Assembly (NCBI RefSeq): GCF_958979055.1
Contig: NC_084888.1
Coordinates: 37,405,804-37,469,803, forward strand
Length of the DNA: 64,000 nt
Direction: 5' to 3'
Origin: Alnus glutinosa
Lineage: Eukaryota > Streptophyta > Magnoliopsida > Fagales > Betulaceae
Position 1 is the stretch's first letter; each line of letters opens with the position of its first letter. Under the pieces are notes generated by a model. That model saw nothing but the letters and a program-made list of their open reading frames with translations, did not search any database and was not told the DNA's origin. Both the position numbers and the translations under genes were made by a program. Of the stretch, positions 32,531-45,568 are shown in pieces.

Positions 32531-34818
32531 CATATTTGACACGTTTTAAGATAAGCACAGCAACTATTCAGATATGTATAAAGACTAGTAGAATATTTTA
32601 TTTTTAAAAAATAAAATAAAAAATTGTATATACAACTTATGAATATATTGACCACTTCTCTAATATATACTTCTCCCATTTTTCGTAAAGAAAAAGATAT
32701 AAAAGGTGGAATAATTGTAGAAAATGACACGACAACGACAAGGTTGATAGCTTGGCATGAATTCAGATGGAAAACAACAAATTCCCCTCAAATTCTTGCT
32801 CCGGCCAATTTGAAAGCTTCCCACTCTAACAATAATGGAGATTATAAAATCTTAATGTAATCACCGATCAATTTATGCGCGTGTCGTATTTGATATTTGA
32901 CTTAACAGGGCTGATTTAACCACAATAAAGAAAGTTTTAAGCATATTTTGTTTTGTTGAATAAGTGCTTCGGATTATCAACATTACCGTCTCAAGATCCA
33001 GCTTTAGCTTTTGTTAGAATATTAATATATAATTAAATTAGTTATTTTTTCTCACCTTTAAAACTCTGTATTTGTTATTCACTTTTTATTTCAATTAAGA
33101 GTACTGCTATATATTTTACTATTATCTTACTCACTCTTAAATTAACTATTATTAAAAGCAAAAAATAATAATAAAAAAAATAAAATGGTAAATTGGCAAT
33201 ATGTCAGCTAGTAGGTTAGTGGTATGTTATATAGTATTATTATTCAATTAAATATCTCGCGTGTTAATATTGATTCATTAAAGGAAAATATTAAAATACT
33301 AATTAAATAATTTATTTTGATTAGTTTAAACTTTTAAAATAACAAGAATTTAACAGTTTTCGGACATGTTTGCAGATAAGTTATGCATCACCTTTTGTTG
33401 GCCGAATCCCCTGCCTTCTTATCACAAATGACCAATTTAAACAAAATGGATATGCCATATTCGAGCTCACTATATATATATATATATAAAAAAAAAAAAC
33501 TTTGGCATCACCTATATGCCAAATTGTTCGTTGGAGAATCTTTTCCTTTTCTTCGCGGGTCTCGGCTTTGTGCTTTTTCCCAATTAAAAGGCTATAACTA
33601 CAGTTCAAGGAATCTATAGAGCAGCAGGAATGATGCTCAGCTGAGATCCTTCCAAAATCCAAATGTTGGATGCCTTTGGTTAGGTGACTTTCGTTCCTTG
33701 GTTGTATCGCTAATCAATTTGTGAGAAAAATAATTAACATGATGTGATCTGAGTTGTTAAGACTTTCGCGGTTGATTAGCTTTTATTTCTTTGACTAATA
33801 TTTACAGTATACCCAGTTTCCGTTTACATGCAAGACAATTAGATAATCCAAATGAGATATGTTATTTTATATAATAATTATAAAATAATATTGTTGTGTC
33901 TAATATTTTTTTTTAAAAAAAAATAAAAAATAAAAATGTTTGATACATCAGCATTATTGTGCAACTAACTTATTTCAATACAAATAGACTTCGACTTCAT
34001 CTACAACTAACCAATTAGGTGATAGTCTTTAATTCTGACTATGTGATAGTATGCGATAGACTTCAACTATTACTAAGTCACAAATTTGACTTTGACTAAG
34101 TAATAATCTTCAACTATAATTAAGTCACAAGTGATAATATTTAATTGTAATTAAGTCATAGTCTTTAATTGTGATAGTCTTCACTTTGCCTGAGTGATAG
34201 ATTTCAATTATAGTTAGGTCACAATTTTTAACTGTGATTAGGTGATAATCTTCAACAATAATTAGATCTAAGTCTTTAACTGTAATAGGTTTCAACCGTA
34301 ACTTTGATTTTTAAACTCCTTATTTATTCTAACAATTTGCAATCAATTGACCGTGCATGGTCTAATTTCTTCCTTTCGTGTTTAATACCTGCACAGGGAT
34401 CCGGTTAGTTTTATTTTAGAGGTAATATTGTATTTTTCACATTTTCATGGACAATATTACCCTTTCAACAACACTGGATTCCCTCCGGTTCAAATCGGAT
34501 CCAAATGCAACTTGAAGAGCATCACAAGCTTCTGCAATTCCAAATTTCCATTAAAGACAACCGCAAAATAAAGCTGCCAAAAGGCTCAGCCACTACCAAT
34601 TCCATAATGTATGGTTTGGAAGGAGTCAATGACACATTGTAGCCAAGACCCTTCCCTCGTGATCTCCATCAATTATTTCAAATCACTTCTTCTTCATGGG
34701 CACTTGTAAAGAGAAGAGAAATTGAATAAAACATTTTCTGGAAACATCCGATCAAAACAGACTACACAATTGTTCACATTATGGATGTGAATAATTAGAA
34801 ATTTAAAAATTTATTACT

Positions 34819-34854
<36 letters not shown>

Positions 34855-35628
34855 GACTTTTGAAGAGCAATAATATGTTTCTGTTGAACAGCAATAATTA
34901 GCCATGTACTCCAAAGGAAGTCTGAAACTTAGAAATAGTTGAACTAATTAGTCACCACGGAAGAAAACGTGTTTTGATGGGCATTTTTTATTTTTGGTTA
35001 GAAAAAAGTGTTCTGACTTTTGATGTGGTATATTATAAAAATTATTTTTGTGTTTTGAATTATTTGTTAATATATTTGTGGTCAGAACATAGTCATTTTG
35101 TTATCAATATAAATGTAAGATAATTCTCATTATTGAGCTTATTTGTCCGAATGGTAGAGAAATGCAGTCTTGAACGTTACCACTTACCAGTCATGCCATA
35201 AAACCTGCCTTGGCATTAAAACCCTTTCGACAATCACGAGTCCACCTTGCCTCAGAAATATTAAAAAGGTAAATCAAGCGTCAGAAAAATCTTATGACAA
35301 TCACAGGCTATTATCTTTAATTTTATTGCACAATCCAAACACGGGACTACGATTACAACGGGATACGATGACCAATAGGAATATTCCACCGTCATGGTTG
35401 CACCAACCCGACCCGACTCCAGCACACACACGGAGACACCAAAGACAAGACCACGCAAAACACAGAGATGCCAAACAAAGAAACAAACCCAAAACCAAAC
35501 ACGACCTTATGATGTGCTAAATCACATCTATCTGACTTGATGTAAATTCTGGGACTCCAGCTCAGCCCATTACACCCTTTTATTTATCGTAGCACTTGAT
35601 AATAGTACTAACGGCTGTAGCGGATCGA
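32531..35628. other. AT-rich intergenic DNA and simple repeats
   Basis: Contains a (TA)n near 33470-33487 and (TA)15 at 34821-34850. 35170-35628 is probably 3' UTR and downstream flank of the WUN1-like gene. No other gene seen. Confidence 0.5.
34005..34320 (+). repeat. Degenerate minisatellite
   Basis: About eight diverged units of roughly 35-40 bp built on TTCAACTATAATTAAGTCACAA and GTGATAGTCTTTAATTGT. No coding sense. Confidence 0.7.
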
Positions 35629-36315
35629 TTATATTGCCAGGACCAGACCCGGAAGAGACTTTCCGACCCAACTGGAGACGCTGCTCTCCCAAAGGGATGG
35701 GCAATGGAGTGGCGTGATCTCAGCCTTCGATGACGATGCTGACGAGGTGGACTCGTAATCCGACGACGAGGGTGAAGATGGGTTGGAGTTGCCGAGGCGG
35801 GTGACGGTGAGGGACGTGTTGAAGTACTCCCTGAGCTGAGTAATTACCCCATCAGAGACCGTCCAGGCGTGGACCCAGGAAATGGAGCAGGCGCGATCGC
35901 AGCCCTCGACGAGGACGGTGGGCCCGAAGGAGGTTATGGACTGGGGGATGAAGCTAAAGGACGAGGCAGAGGCTGTGGCAGTGCCGGTGAGAAGGCGCAT
36001 CAAGAACTGATGAGATGGCGGACCATGGAACCACCACTCGAGGTCGGCGGCGACGATCTGGTGCACGGTGGCCACGTCGCGGGTGCTCAGGGCGTCATAG
36101 AGGGCGAGAACCACCCTTTGATTACTAGAAAAATCACTTTCTTCCGGATCTTCCTGAGAGTTAGCCAGCTCTAGCCGAAGCCTAGGTGGGTGCCTAGGTG
36201 GTGGGTCTTTGTTTTTTTTATGGAGAACGAAAGGGAAACAGAGGAAATAGAAGAGCTTTTGAGAGGGCGAAGGGCAGAAGGAGGAAATGCTGATAAGAGA
36301 AATAGGGGAAGCCAA
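35629..36315 (-). CDS. Wound-induced protein 1-like, SnoaL/NTF2-like domain
   Basis: Single open frame of up to 228 codons. From about residue 65 it follows the WUN1/SAG20 family: NQRVVLALYDALSTRD, VHQIVAADLEWWFHGPPSHQ, FMRLLTG region, ISWVHAWTVSDGVITQ, REYFNTSLTVTRL, and the C-terminus CPSLWESSVSSWVGKS then LPGLVLAI. The fold is SnoaL-like; no enzyme activity is established, and the family is induced by wounding and senescence. Oddity: the frame has no upstream ATG. The position where MAS... would start (36315-36313) reads TTG in a GCTTCC context typical of plant starts, and the first ATG (36003) is inside the domain. Either the start was lost, a non-ATG start is used, or a 5' exon is missed. 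A TATA box lies at 36322-36331. GC-rich relative to its flanks. Confidence 0.82.
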   Translation of the reverse strand: MASPISLISISSFCPSPSQKLFYFLCFPFVLHKKNKDPPPRHPPRLRLELANSQEDPEESDFSSNQRVVLALYDALSTRDVATVHQIVAADLEWWFHGPPSHQFLMRLLTGTATASASSFSFIPQSITSFGPTVLVEGCDRACSISWVHAWTVSDGVITQLREYFNTSLTVTRLGNSNPSSPSSSDYESTSSASSSKAEITPLHCPSLWESSVSSWVGKSLPGLVLAI

Positions 36316-36321
36316 GAGGTG

Positions 36322-36331
36322 TTATATAGGG
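36322..36331 (-). promoter_or_regulatory. TATA box of the WUN1-like gene
   Basis: Minus strand CCTATATAAC. Spacing would place transcription start near 36295-36300, i.e. after the TTG at 36315, which makes that codon an unlikely start. Confidence 0.5.
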
Positions 36332-36399
36332 AAGGTAGGAGGTGTTGCGGGAGGTGTATTAGATCTTCTGCACCCATTTTCATGTTTGCTATGTTCAAG

Positions 36400-37766
36400 G
36401 AGCCAATTGGAGTAGTTGTCTAGGGGTATTTTAGTGAATAAATGTTACCTGTTTTGACTACTTGATGACGTGGTGGAGTTTTACTGGTTACTCGGACGGG
36501 AAGAGATCTTTGTGGATAGGAAGGAATGTAGCTTTGGTTCTTGTACTCGTATCGTGAAGAGGAGTAGTAGTTGCGTTTGAATTAGTCAAGCCACTCTTTT
36601 TGACCCCAATTAATTACGTTATTAAGTTACAATCTTACGCTTAAACGGTTAAAAATGAGTTAAAAACCTCACGCTATCCGCTTGGTGATGAACGATGACC
36701 TGGCCAAAAACTTCTTTAAAAAATTATTATTATTATTATTTTTTACTATAAAATAAAATAAGATTCCGTTATTCATTCCATATTTCCAATAATCCAACAA
36801 CAATATAATACTATATATGCATTATGCCATTTAATTTTAAATGACGTAATTGTTAAACACAACAAAATAAAAATTTAGCTATAAATAGAAGGGAAAAGAC
36901 CATATTCCACGGCAACAACTTTCCACACATAATACTAACACGGCAAGAATTTAAACATTTAATTAATGAGATCATAAAGTAGATACCTTGCCTTAAAGGC
37001 TTAAACCCACCAGAAAAGAATAGGAACCTCTTAATTTCAAAAGTAAATTAAAATGAGGAAGAAGTATTTTATAGTTTAGATTAAATTTTATAGTATTTAT
37101 GGTACTATATTATTTTAAATTTTTAAATAACCTGATAATGTATTTAGGTCATATATACACTTTTAAATACTGTAAAAATTAATTTAGGTCATAAAATAAT
37201 TTATCTTATTTAAAAAGAAAAAAAAAAAAAAAAAAGTGAAAAGCAAGAGGTTCAGCAATGAGATCTACTTGGGTTAACTTTTTGTAGCATGTCAAATTGT
37301 CAATGGTAAAGCTACTAAAATCCTCTCCGGTTAAAAGCAACAAGAAAGGAACCGGTTCCTTGGCAATTGACATCCCTTGAATTTGATCAGTCAAGTAAAG
37401 TAGCAAATGTGAGAAAAAGAAGGCCTTGCATTCCTTAAAAGCAATGCCACGCTGGCCCACAAGCCAAAACAAGGTAACTTGTTTAATCGAAAAAAAAAAT
37501 TAAAAAAAAAAAAAAAAAAGCTTGTGAGTGGTTTTTGAGTGTCTAAGTAAACTAGCGGTTTTAAAATTTGAAAAATAATGATTTTAAATTGTAATTAATT
37601 AAAAAAGGATTTTAAAGCCGTGGTTTGGCATTTTAAAATCGTACAATTTAATCTTGTTTTTTGGAAAAATGAAAAAAAAAAAAATAATAAATTAAATTTC
37701 CATTTTTTTTAAACGATACACTTTCTATGATTTTGTATTTGACCTGCGAAATCACATAGTTAATAG
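36400..37766. other. Upstream flank of the WUN1-like gene and AT-rich spacer
   Basis: No gene recognised. 37206-37472 holds an 88-codon minus frame without known family. Homopolymer A runs at 37210-37235 and 37490-37518. Confidence 0.45.
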
Positions 37767-38418
37767 GGGCGAAAATAATGGTCAACGAAAATCATTTTCG
37801 GTTTGACCGTAAAACTTTCTTTAATTTTTGGAAAACGATTTACGGTTTTAAAAACCATAAATCGTTTTTCGAGATTAAACTTTTCGTCCTTGCACGCACG
37901 TTTGATATCCGATTGCTGGAATTCGGCAATGGTCGGTCATCGGAATCCAGGCAGCACCAAAATCCGGCGACATCCGGCCACTGAAATATTGCTGAAGCTG
38001 GAATCCGACAACATCCGGCCACTGAAATATTGCCGAAGTTGGATTCCGGCGAAATCCGACACCATCGCCGGATGCCGGTGGACCAAATTCGGGCCGAAAT
38101 TGGCCGAAATCCTGCCATGGTCAGAAGCCGGTCGAATCTGACCGGATTTGGCCAAAATGGCTGGGATCCGGCCGAATCTGATCAGATCCGAAGGAGTCCG
38201 GCAATTTTGGCCGGATCCGGCCAAACATACTCGCCGGAATCCAGCTACGGCGATCGGACGTTGTCGGATTCCGACGACAGTTGCATTTTCACATTTCGTA
38301 ATTTTTTTGTGCGAACAAAACGCCGGAAAATATTTTCGAGAAAATTATTTTTTTTTAAAATGATTTCGTCGAAAATATTTTACAACGGAAACCATTTTAT
38401 GTCGAAACAAAAAGAGCA
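37767..38418 (-). mobile_element. Truncated relative of the CAN-B intron TIR element
   Basis: Minus strand starts CTCTTTTTGTTTCGACATAAAATGG (38418 downward), matching the 14958 element's end. Plus-strand ATTTTCGGTTTGACC and the GGGGCGAAAATAATGGTC start match its other subterminal region, but the outermost part is missing. Interior of CCGGAATCCGGC-type degenerate repeats (37910-38270). Confidence 0.65.
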
Positions 38419-38727
38419 TAAAAGAAGGTTAATTTTCACGTTTTCAAATTCAAGCATAAATAAGCCAAATTATAAATACCTTACTTTCTGAAGCTAAAAG
38501 TTTTTGTTAATATTATAATTGGAGGTGCTATCTATTTTTTATTTTATTTTTTAAAAAAATGTTTTAGCCTGAAAATAATTTTGAGTCGCATGTAATTTAA
38601 TTTATTTGTTAATATTTTTATTTTTAAAGAAGAAAAAGAAAAAGAAAAGAAAGAATAGCCTTTGATCAAAACAAGCTACAGCACTACTCTTTTCTCCGCA
38701 TCCAGTTGCATTCTGAGCATAGACATT

Positions 38728-41700
38728 TTTATTTTTTTATTTTTTTTTATATATAAGTACGTTTCAAACTTACAAAATAACCAAAGTCAAAAGACCTTGG
38801 AATCAAACTACTAAGGAGGATCAGGAGATAGAACAACATTGCACAAGGGAACAGTGCCACCGACTAAAGGAATAGGAGATGGATGAAAACCAGAGGAGGT
38901 AGGAATGCTGCTTGAATTAAATCTAGCTGCGGCCCAATGTGCCACATAATGGGCACTGGAGTTTGCACTTCTATTGACTTTCCGTACTGACCAAGGAGAA
39001 TCAGGAGGAATAGAGTCTAATGTGGATGTGATGATGTCGGTGATATGTCAGTCCTGGACAATCGTTGGACATTGAAGAGTAAGGATGACAACTTGAGAAT
39101 CACCTTCAAGGATTAACCTATTGAGGTGGAGAGAGGCAGCCAAAGAGACAGCAAGTTGGGCTGCTAAAGCCTCGCCTTTATTAGGGGAACATTTGGATTG
39201 TATTTGGGAGGCTATCTTGATCAATTGTCCTCTATGGTTTCTGCAAATAACAGCCTGGCTGGAAAAGGAATCTCGTATTGCAGTATCAAAATTGATCTTA
39301 TACCAATTCAGGGGCGGCCGGATCCATTTTTCTGGAACGGGTGCAAGCTTATGTGACCAAGCATCACAATGCTGGTGATATTTTTTGTAATGAGCTTGGC
39401 AACTGAACGAGCATCAAAGGAAGTCCCATCGTGGAATGCTTTATTACGGTGGAACCAAAGCAGATCACATGTGACCGTAGCGAAGACTTGAAAGCGATGA
39501 TGTTCAGAACTGGGGATATGCAGATTGGCCCCCGGGGATAGGATAATTCTAATCCAATCTTGTAAATTGGGGGAATCCAAAGTTGTAGAGTCAAGTGGAC
39601 ACGGTGAAAGGCGCCAATTAATCATCGCAAAATGACAATGAAAGAAGAGATGCCGAGCGGAGTCAGGTCCAGACTTACAAAGCGGGCACAGAGTATTAGG
39701 TTTATAATTGGGAATAATAGTCTGCAGCCGGTGTGGTCGTTGGGAGAATGTCCCAAGCTATTTTCCAAAGAAAAAGTCTAAATCGATCTGTGAGCTGTAA
39801 CTTCCAGATATTCTTCCATATAGAAGACGGGGATATAAGTGAGGAACCAGTAAAGTCATTATTTAGAATTGCAAGGTATGCAGAGGAGGTGGTGAACCGA
39901 CCAGAGCAAGAGGGAGTCCATAGGTAACTTGAGTTAACTTCTTGTGAAATAGGCAAACGGCTAATCGCATAAACATAGGAAAATTCAAATATGCCATAAA
40001 GAAGATGCTCGTTCCACTGCTGTGTGCCTGAAAGAATGAGATCAGAGATAGAGAGAGATGGAAGATTCCTGCTATTGGGGTGTCTTGGAGAAGGTCTATT
40101 AGAAGGGAGGGTAGGGACCCAAGTAGTAGACCAAATGGGCTCAGAGCTAGTTGTAGTGATCTTCAAACAAGAACCATAAACCAAATATTGCTTACATTTT
40201 TGGATGCCTCTCCAAAGCCAAGAAGCCGTAGGGGAAGAGGGAGCCGAAAAGAGAGAACCATAATGTAAGTACATCTTTTGCTAGTGCTGAACCCATAAAG
40301 AATTGGAATGAAGGAGTTTCCATCCGAGTTTAGTAATGAGAGCCAGATTAGTGGTGACCATTTTCCTGAGACCAAGACCACCTTGATTGTGGGGGAGACA
40401 TATTGAATCCCAAGATTTGAGACTCAGATTACGAGATTTTTCAGGGGGAAACCCCCACCAGAAATATTTGAACCGTCTATCTAGAGTCTTTCACAAGGAA
40501 GATGGTAATAAGAAAGTACTCATAGCATAAGTAGGGATTGCCGCTGCTGTAGACTTAATAAGGACAGTCCGTCCAGCTTGAGATAGAGTCTTTGCCCTCC
40601 ATCCAGTGATTTTTGAAAGAACTTTATCAATTAAGGGTTGGAAAGCCTTCTTGCAAGAGAATCCAAACAATAGAAAGGGGCAGAAGTTGTCAGACGATAA
40701 GGAATAATTCCCAGGATACTGGAGATGCTAGCAGGAGAGGTGTTCTTGCTGAAGAGAATGGAAGATTTCCCATTATTAACTTTTTGACCTGACCAACTGC
40801 AGTATTTATGGAGACAAGATGTGATCGATGTCGGGTCAGAGGAAGTTGCCTTGGCAAAGATAATGAGATCATCCGCAAACAAAAGATGGTTAATTGGTGG
40901 ACAATATTTGGAAATTGAAATTCCTTTGAGAAGACCAATGGTTTCTTGTTGTTGAACGAGTCTGGAAAGAACTTCGGTACTTAGAATAAAAATGAAAGGA
41001 GACAGGGGATCACCTTGACGAAGTCCACGGATTGGAGTGAAAAGCCCAAAAGGTGATCCATTAATCAGAACCGAAAAGGAAGTGGAGGAAACACAGATCC
41101 TTATCCAATTGACCCAAGTGGGGTGAAAGCCCAATTTAAGCATTATTGTTAATAAGAATTCTCATTCCATTCGATCAAAAGCTTTTTCCATATCAATCTT
41201 CACAGCCATAAGGCCCCCACGACCTTTCTTGGATTTGAGAGAATGGAGGAGTTCATGGGCCATAATAGAATTATCTTGTATTGTTCTAGAAGGAACAAAA
41301 GCCGATTGATATGGAGAGATAAAGTGATGCAGAAGGCCCTTGAGTCTATTTGCTAAGATTTTGGAAATAATCTTGTAAATAATTTGCAGAGACTAATCGG
41401 CCGGAAATGATGAACCATAGAAGGACCCAACTGCTTGGGGACTAGAGCAATGAAAGTGTGGTTGTGCTCTTTCAGAAGATGATTCTTATTGAAGAAATTC
41501 CAAATGCAGCTGAGAACCACCGGTTTTACAAGGTTCCAATATTTCTGATAAAAAAGCCCTGTGAACCCATCCAGACCAGGAGCCTTTGTAGCTCCAATAC
41601 TAAAAACTGAGTCATGAATTTCCTTCTCAGAAGGCAAGGAACAAATGGAAAGATTTTCCTCCATTGAGATAGTATTGTCGAAGAGATTGTGTAGTTCATC

Positions 41701-42765
41701 CGGAAGATTTGGGTGGGAAGAGGCAAAGAGATCTGCAAAGTGAGAACACAATGTGGTGCCTATTGTCTGTCGATCGGAAACCCAAGCACCGCTCGATAAT
41801 TTGAGGAAATCAATGGCGTTCCGTCTACGCTTGATAAGAGTCGAAAGATGAAAGAACTTTGTATTGAGATCTTTGCATGTAAGCCATTGTTCCCTAGATT
41901 TGGTACGCCAGAGAATTTCCTCTTTGCATAGGAGATCATCTATTGCTTTCTGCAAACCCTGTTCTTGAGAAGAAAAGTTAAACAGATTAGCAGACTTTTG
42001 TAGAGCATCAAGCTGGGAAGTCAAAGAGTGAAGTTGATTATGGATATTGCCAAAAGAGAGACGATTCCATGATTTGAGAGCCACTTTTGTGAAGCGTAAT
42101 TTTTTATTCAAAATATGTCCTGGAGAGCCATAACAATTGGGAGACCATGCAAGATTTATCGTGGAATAGCAGTTAGGATGATGTGTCCAGAATTCCTCAA
42201 ATTTAAATGGTCGGAACAGAAAATTTGCAGATTGAGCTGTATCGAGGAGAAAAGGGTTGTGGTCTGAACTCAATGCCGGGAGATGCAAGATGGAAAAGGA
42301 CGGAAATAAATGGACCCATTGGGAGGATGCCATACCACGATCCAGACGTTGGCGAATAAGATTATGTCCATCCCGATGATTAGACCAAGTGAAAGGAGTA
42401 CCAGTAAATCCTAAATGAACCATTCCATTGGAGTTTACAAAATCATGAAAAAAAATCCATAGAGGAAGAGGCATACGGCAAACTTCCCATCTTGTCTTGC
42501 TGTGAGAGGATCATATTAAAGTCACCAATACATAGCCATGGGCCATTATAGTTTTCACCCAATTTTAACATATTATTCGAGAATTGAGATTTATTAAATG
42601 CATAAGGAGAACAATATATACAGGATAGCATCCACCGATGGGGGTCAGAGTAACACCAAGCACTTATTGTATTTGCATTAGTTTGAAAACACTCTAAATC
42701 AACACCAACTTTCTATGCTAACAAAAGGCTTCTTTTGGAACCAAGAGGAGGGGCATGGATCATTA
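38728..42765 (-). mobile_element. L1-type non-LTR retrotransposon (LINE), 5'-truncated
   Basis: On the minus strand: endonuclease C-terminal half, reverse transcriptase, zf-RVT zinc-binding region, RNase H, then an A-rich tail (T-rich on plus, 38728-38750). ORF1 and the endonuclease N-terminus are missing beyond about 42765. TSD not resolved. Confidence 0.9.
38818..42760 (-). pseudogene. LINE ORF2 remnant (endonuclease-RT-zf-RVT-RNase H)
   Basis: Endonuclease motifs GDFN (near 42520) and SDHNPF (near 42260). RT begins near 41600 (KAPGLDGF) and shows PIRGLRQGDPLSPFIF near 41010-41040 and the catalytic FADD near 40870. zf-RVT: FRLFLWKIAWDILPTT (near 39765) and CPLCKSG with HLFFHC (near 39640-39690). 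RNase H: NFDTA, GEALAAQLA, LEGDSQVV (39300-39090), then NSSAHYVAHWA (near 38945). Lesions seen: a one-base frameshift near 41395 inside RT, an in-frame TGA near 41170 where Trp is expected, a frame break near 39700, and a TGA near 39048 in RNase H. Not functional. Confidence 0.9.
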
Positions 42766-43357
42766 AAAAGAGAAAAAAAAAAAAGAAAAAAAGAAAAAGA
42801 AAAAATCCCAACCCATTCAATATGTTCCATTGTGAAAGAAAATAGAGAAGGATAAGTTGAAAGAAACACATGAGAGGAAAGCGTCGAAAAAAGCGTCAGC
42901 CGTTATGCTAAGCTGTAAGCACTTTTGCTTCCCTAGGATTAGAGATTTGGTCCGCGTCCGAGTAAGACGAAGACAAATTGATTTTGTCGTGTATAATAAT
43001 ATAGTGGGACCGGGGAAGAGTTGCGACTTGCGAGTAAACGACTGTATACAGACCATGTCGATCTGTCATCAGAGGCACTGCCATTGATGATGTTTGTTTG
43101 TGGTTCGTACGATCAAAATCAAAAGGTTCCAGCTAGCTAGTCCTACTCAATCTCGTCCATAGAAACAGTGTACAAGTTGATAAGTGAAGCCAACCCTGTC
43201 ATGGTCTCATGGATGGCAATGGCTTGGCCGGAGCCCATTCTGATAGGCACTTTCAAATGAATGAATGATTGTGGACGATGATAGTAATGAAATTTGAGAA
43301 GGTATATTAATAATTTCTCTACTCGAGGTAGAAGATATCGATACACATACGTGTTTG

Positions 43358-43406
<49 letters not shown>

Positions 43407-44733
43407 TCTACATCATAACTTCTTGACTTTATAAATAGAAGAACATTCTTGCTGGACGTAAAGAATCGATAGACCGATAAACATGACTACTACTGATAAA
43501 TATAACTAATAACACCTTTACTAACTTCACAAATTGTAAGATAAATCAACTAAAAAGATAAAAATAATATCTCATTGCTATTGAGATGGAGATCAGCTTA
43601 ATTAAGCTAATCCAAATACTAGGATTAGAGGAGGAATCCATTCACTTTGCATAGCTGATTTAGACACGCACAAAATACAATTATCCTAGCCACCTTTCCT
43701 TGAATAGTATGTTTTTAGACAAAGTAGTATGAGAGCACTAACTACAAACAGCATTTTCTCTTATTTTTTTTTTAAAAAAAAATTAAAAAATTAAGGAATT
43801 TAATCACATTTTCTAATTTAAATATTATTTAAATTAAATGCTAGGGAGAAGATAGAGGAAAGATTGTTTTTTTTTTTTTTTTTTAATATATTAAAATAAT
43901 GTTAAGGGAACCACTTTTGCTTTTCTAGATTTAGGATATAACTTTGATTCAATGGATTTTTTTAAGAGTTTTTCTTACATTTAGGGAAGAGGATGAGATT
44001 TAAGAAAGCTACTGCTAATGCTTTTAAAATCCATTACATAAATCCGTATAAAATGAGTGTGAAAGTAACATTACTTTTTTAAATGTCGCAATTTAATAGG
44101 TTATTGTATATATATATATATATATATAAGTAAGTGTAGTTATGGATATTGCAGTTTTATTATAAGAATTTTCCAAATTGATTTGATAGTTCAAGTTGTT
44201 CTTACCAAGTCAACTACTAAATTTAAATTTACTTGTGAAATTGTATTGTTTAATTTTTTTACCCAAAAAAAATAAAGAAAGCCAACGCAGATTAATAGTA
44301 AATAGTAAAAACCCACCTTTCCAAAACACTAACAAGGCCACTGCTCAAGCATAGTATAGTATCACACCAACAGGTATCCAATTGGAGAGGCGCAACTGAG
44401 AATGTCCCCATGTTGCTTCTGAGTCATTCGGGCACTTGATTTGTGGCTCTCTTCCAATGTGCCACCATGCACAGCCTAAGACAGAGACTTTACAGCTTTC
44501 TAGCACTCGTGGAGCCTCCTCCATGGGGCTCCCATTTGCCTTTCTGCTATCCCCACCATCATTGGAATTTGGAACCTTCCAAGCATGATATCATCTTTAT
44601 CCGTCAATACTGTTAGCTTTTTTTGTGGAACCAATCAAACCACTCTTGCAGCAGCACAAAACCCACTGATCTACATATGCAGCAACACGTCTTCATGAAT
44701 TAAATAATGAGATACAGCAAAGTGTGAGTAAAT
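42766..44733. other. Intergenic, with a 42-T run (43363-43404)
   Basis: AT-rich. (AT)n at 44105-44128. 44330-44600 is a higher-complexity stretch of unknown nature, with no convincing frame. Confidence 0.5.
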
Positions 44734-44741
44734 ATTATGAG

Positions 44742-45568
44742 TATTGGGGTACCGGTTGCAATTGCGATTATTTTTTCTAATCACAGTCGGTTTATTTGGT
44801 TATTTACTTTTAAATAATCGTAACTGCAACCGTTAGGCCAGTTGCAATTGTGCGCTTATTGAAAGCCGGTTACTAGCCGATAACCGTTTTTCATGGCCCG
44901 AACATTGCACCGGTAATCTACTAGTTACATCAAAATTTCCCTCCTAAAAGTGAAAACATAGCCAATAACCAATATATATACATATATGACATAAATGTCA
45001 ATCTCTAGCAACTTGCACAATCAAAGGTCTCAGTGGAAACAATCATTTATTATTATATAGGTGAAGGAGGATAAACTTGAGCACAAACCAAAAATGTAGC
45101 ACATGGATTCAAAGATCATGGAAAAAAGAGGCACGAAAAAGGTTGTGAGCAATCAGTAGCAGTAATAAATTCAGGGCAGAGCCATTTGAGACTTGGGGGC
45201 TTGACCCCCCCCCCCAAGCCCCAAGTTTTCTCCAAAAAAAAAAATAATAAAATTTTATCCCTATTTATTTTTATTTTTTTAGTTTTGACACCACAATTTT
45301 TTTTTTTTCAATTTGCCCCCCCAAATTGTAAAAGCTGGCTCCGCCTTGAATTATTTTTTAATAGTTCATTTGTATATTTTTAATGTGTATAATATATTAT
45401 AAATCTGGTTACCGGTTACCTAGTTATTAACCGTTTTTATCAATTTTTATAACCGGTAACTACAACTGGGTTGCGGTTATCGATTATTCAACTACAGTTA
45501 TTTATGGTTATGTAGTTAGTAATGGACAGCTGTTAGCGGTTAATAACCATTCCGCTTGTATACTCCTA
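44742..45568 (+). mobile_element. hAT non-autonomous element, 827 bp, perfect 8-bp TSD
   Basis: ATTATGAG at 44734-44741 and again at 45569-45576. Ends TATTGGGGTACCGGTT and, reversed, TAGGAGTATACAAGCGG. ACCGGTT / AACCGGT and GCGGTTA motifs fill both subterminal regions. Contains a nested element at 45172-45348. No transposase. Confidence 0.9.
45172..45348 (+). mobile_element. Nested miniature element (GGCGGAGCC family)
   Basis: Ends CAGGGCAGAGCCA and, reversed, CAAGGCGGAGCCA, with CCCCCCCCCC and GCCCCCCCAAATTG inside. Interrupts the hAT element between GTAATAAAT and AATTATTTT. Resembles the CAN-A intron elements at 5160 and 5985. Confidence 0.7.

Noticed and set aside
35869..36174. 101-codon plus-strand frame
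   Set aside because: Antisense shadow of the WUN1-like coding region.
37206..37472. 88-codon minus-strand frame
   Set aside because: No family recognised, ends in a poly-Phe run from a homopolymer, no promoter context.
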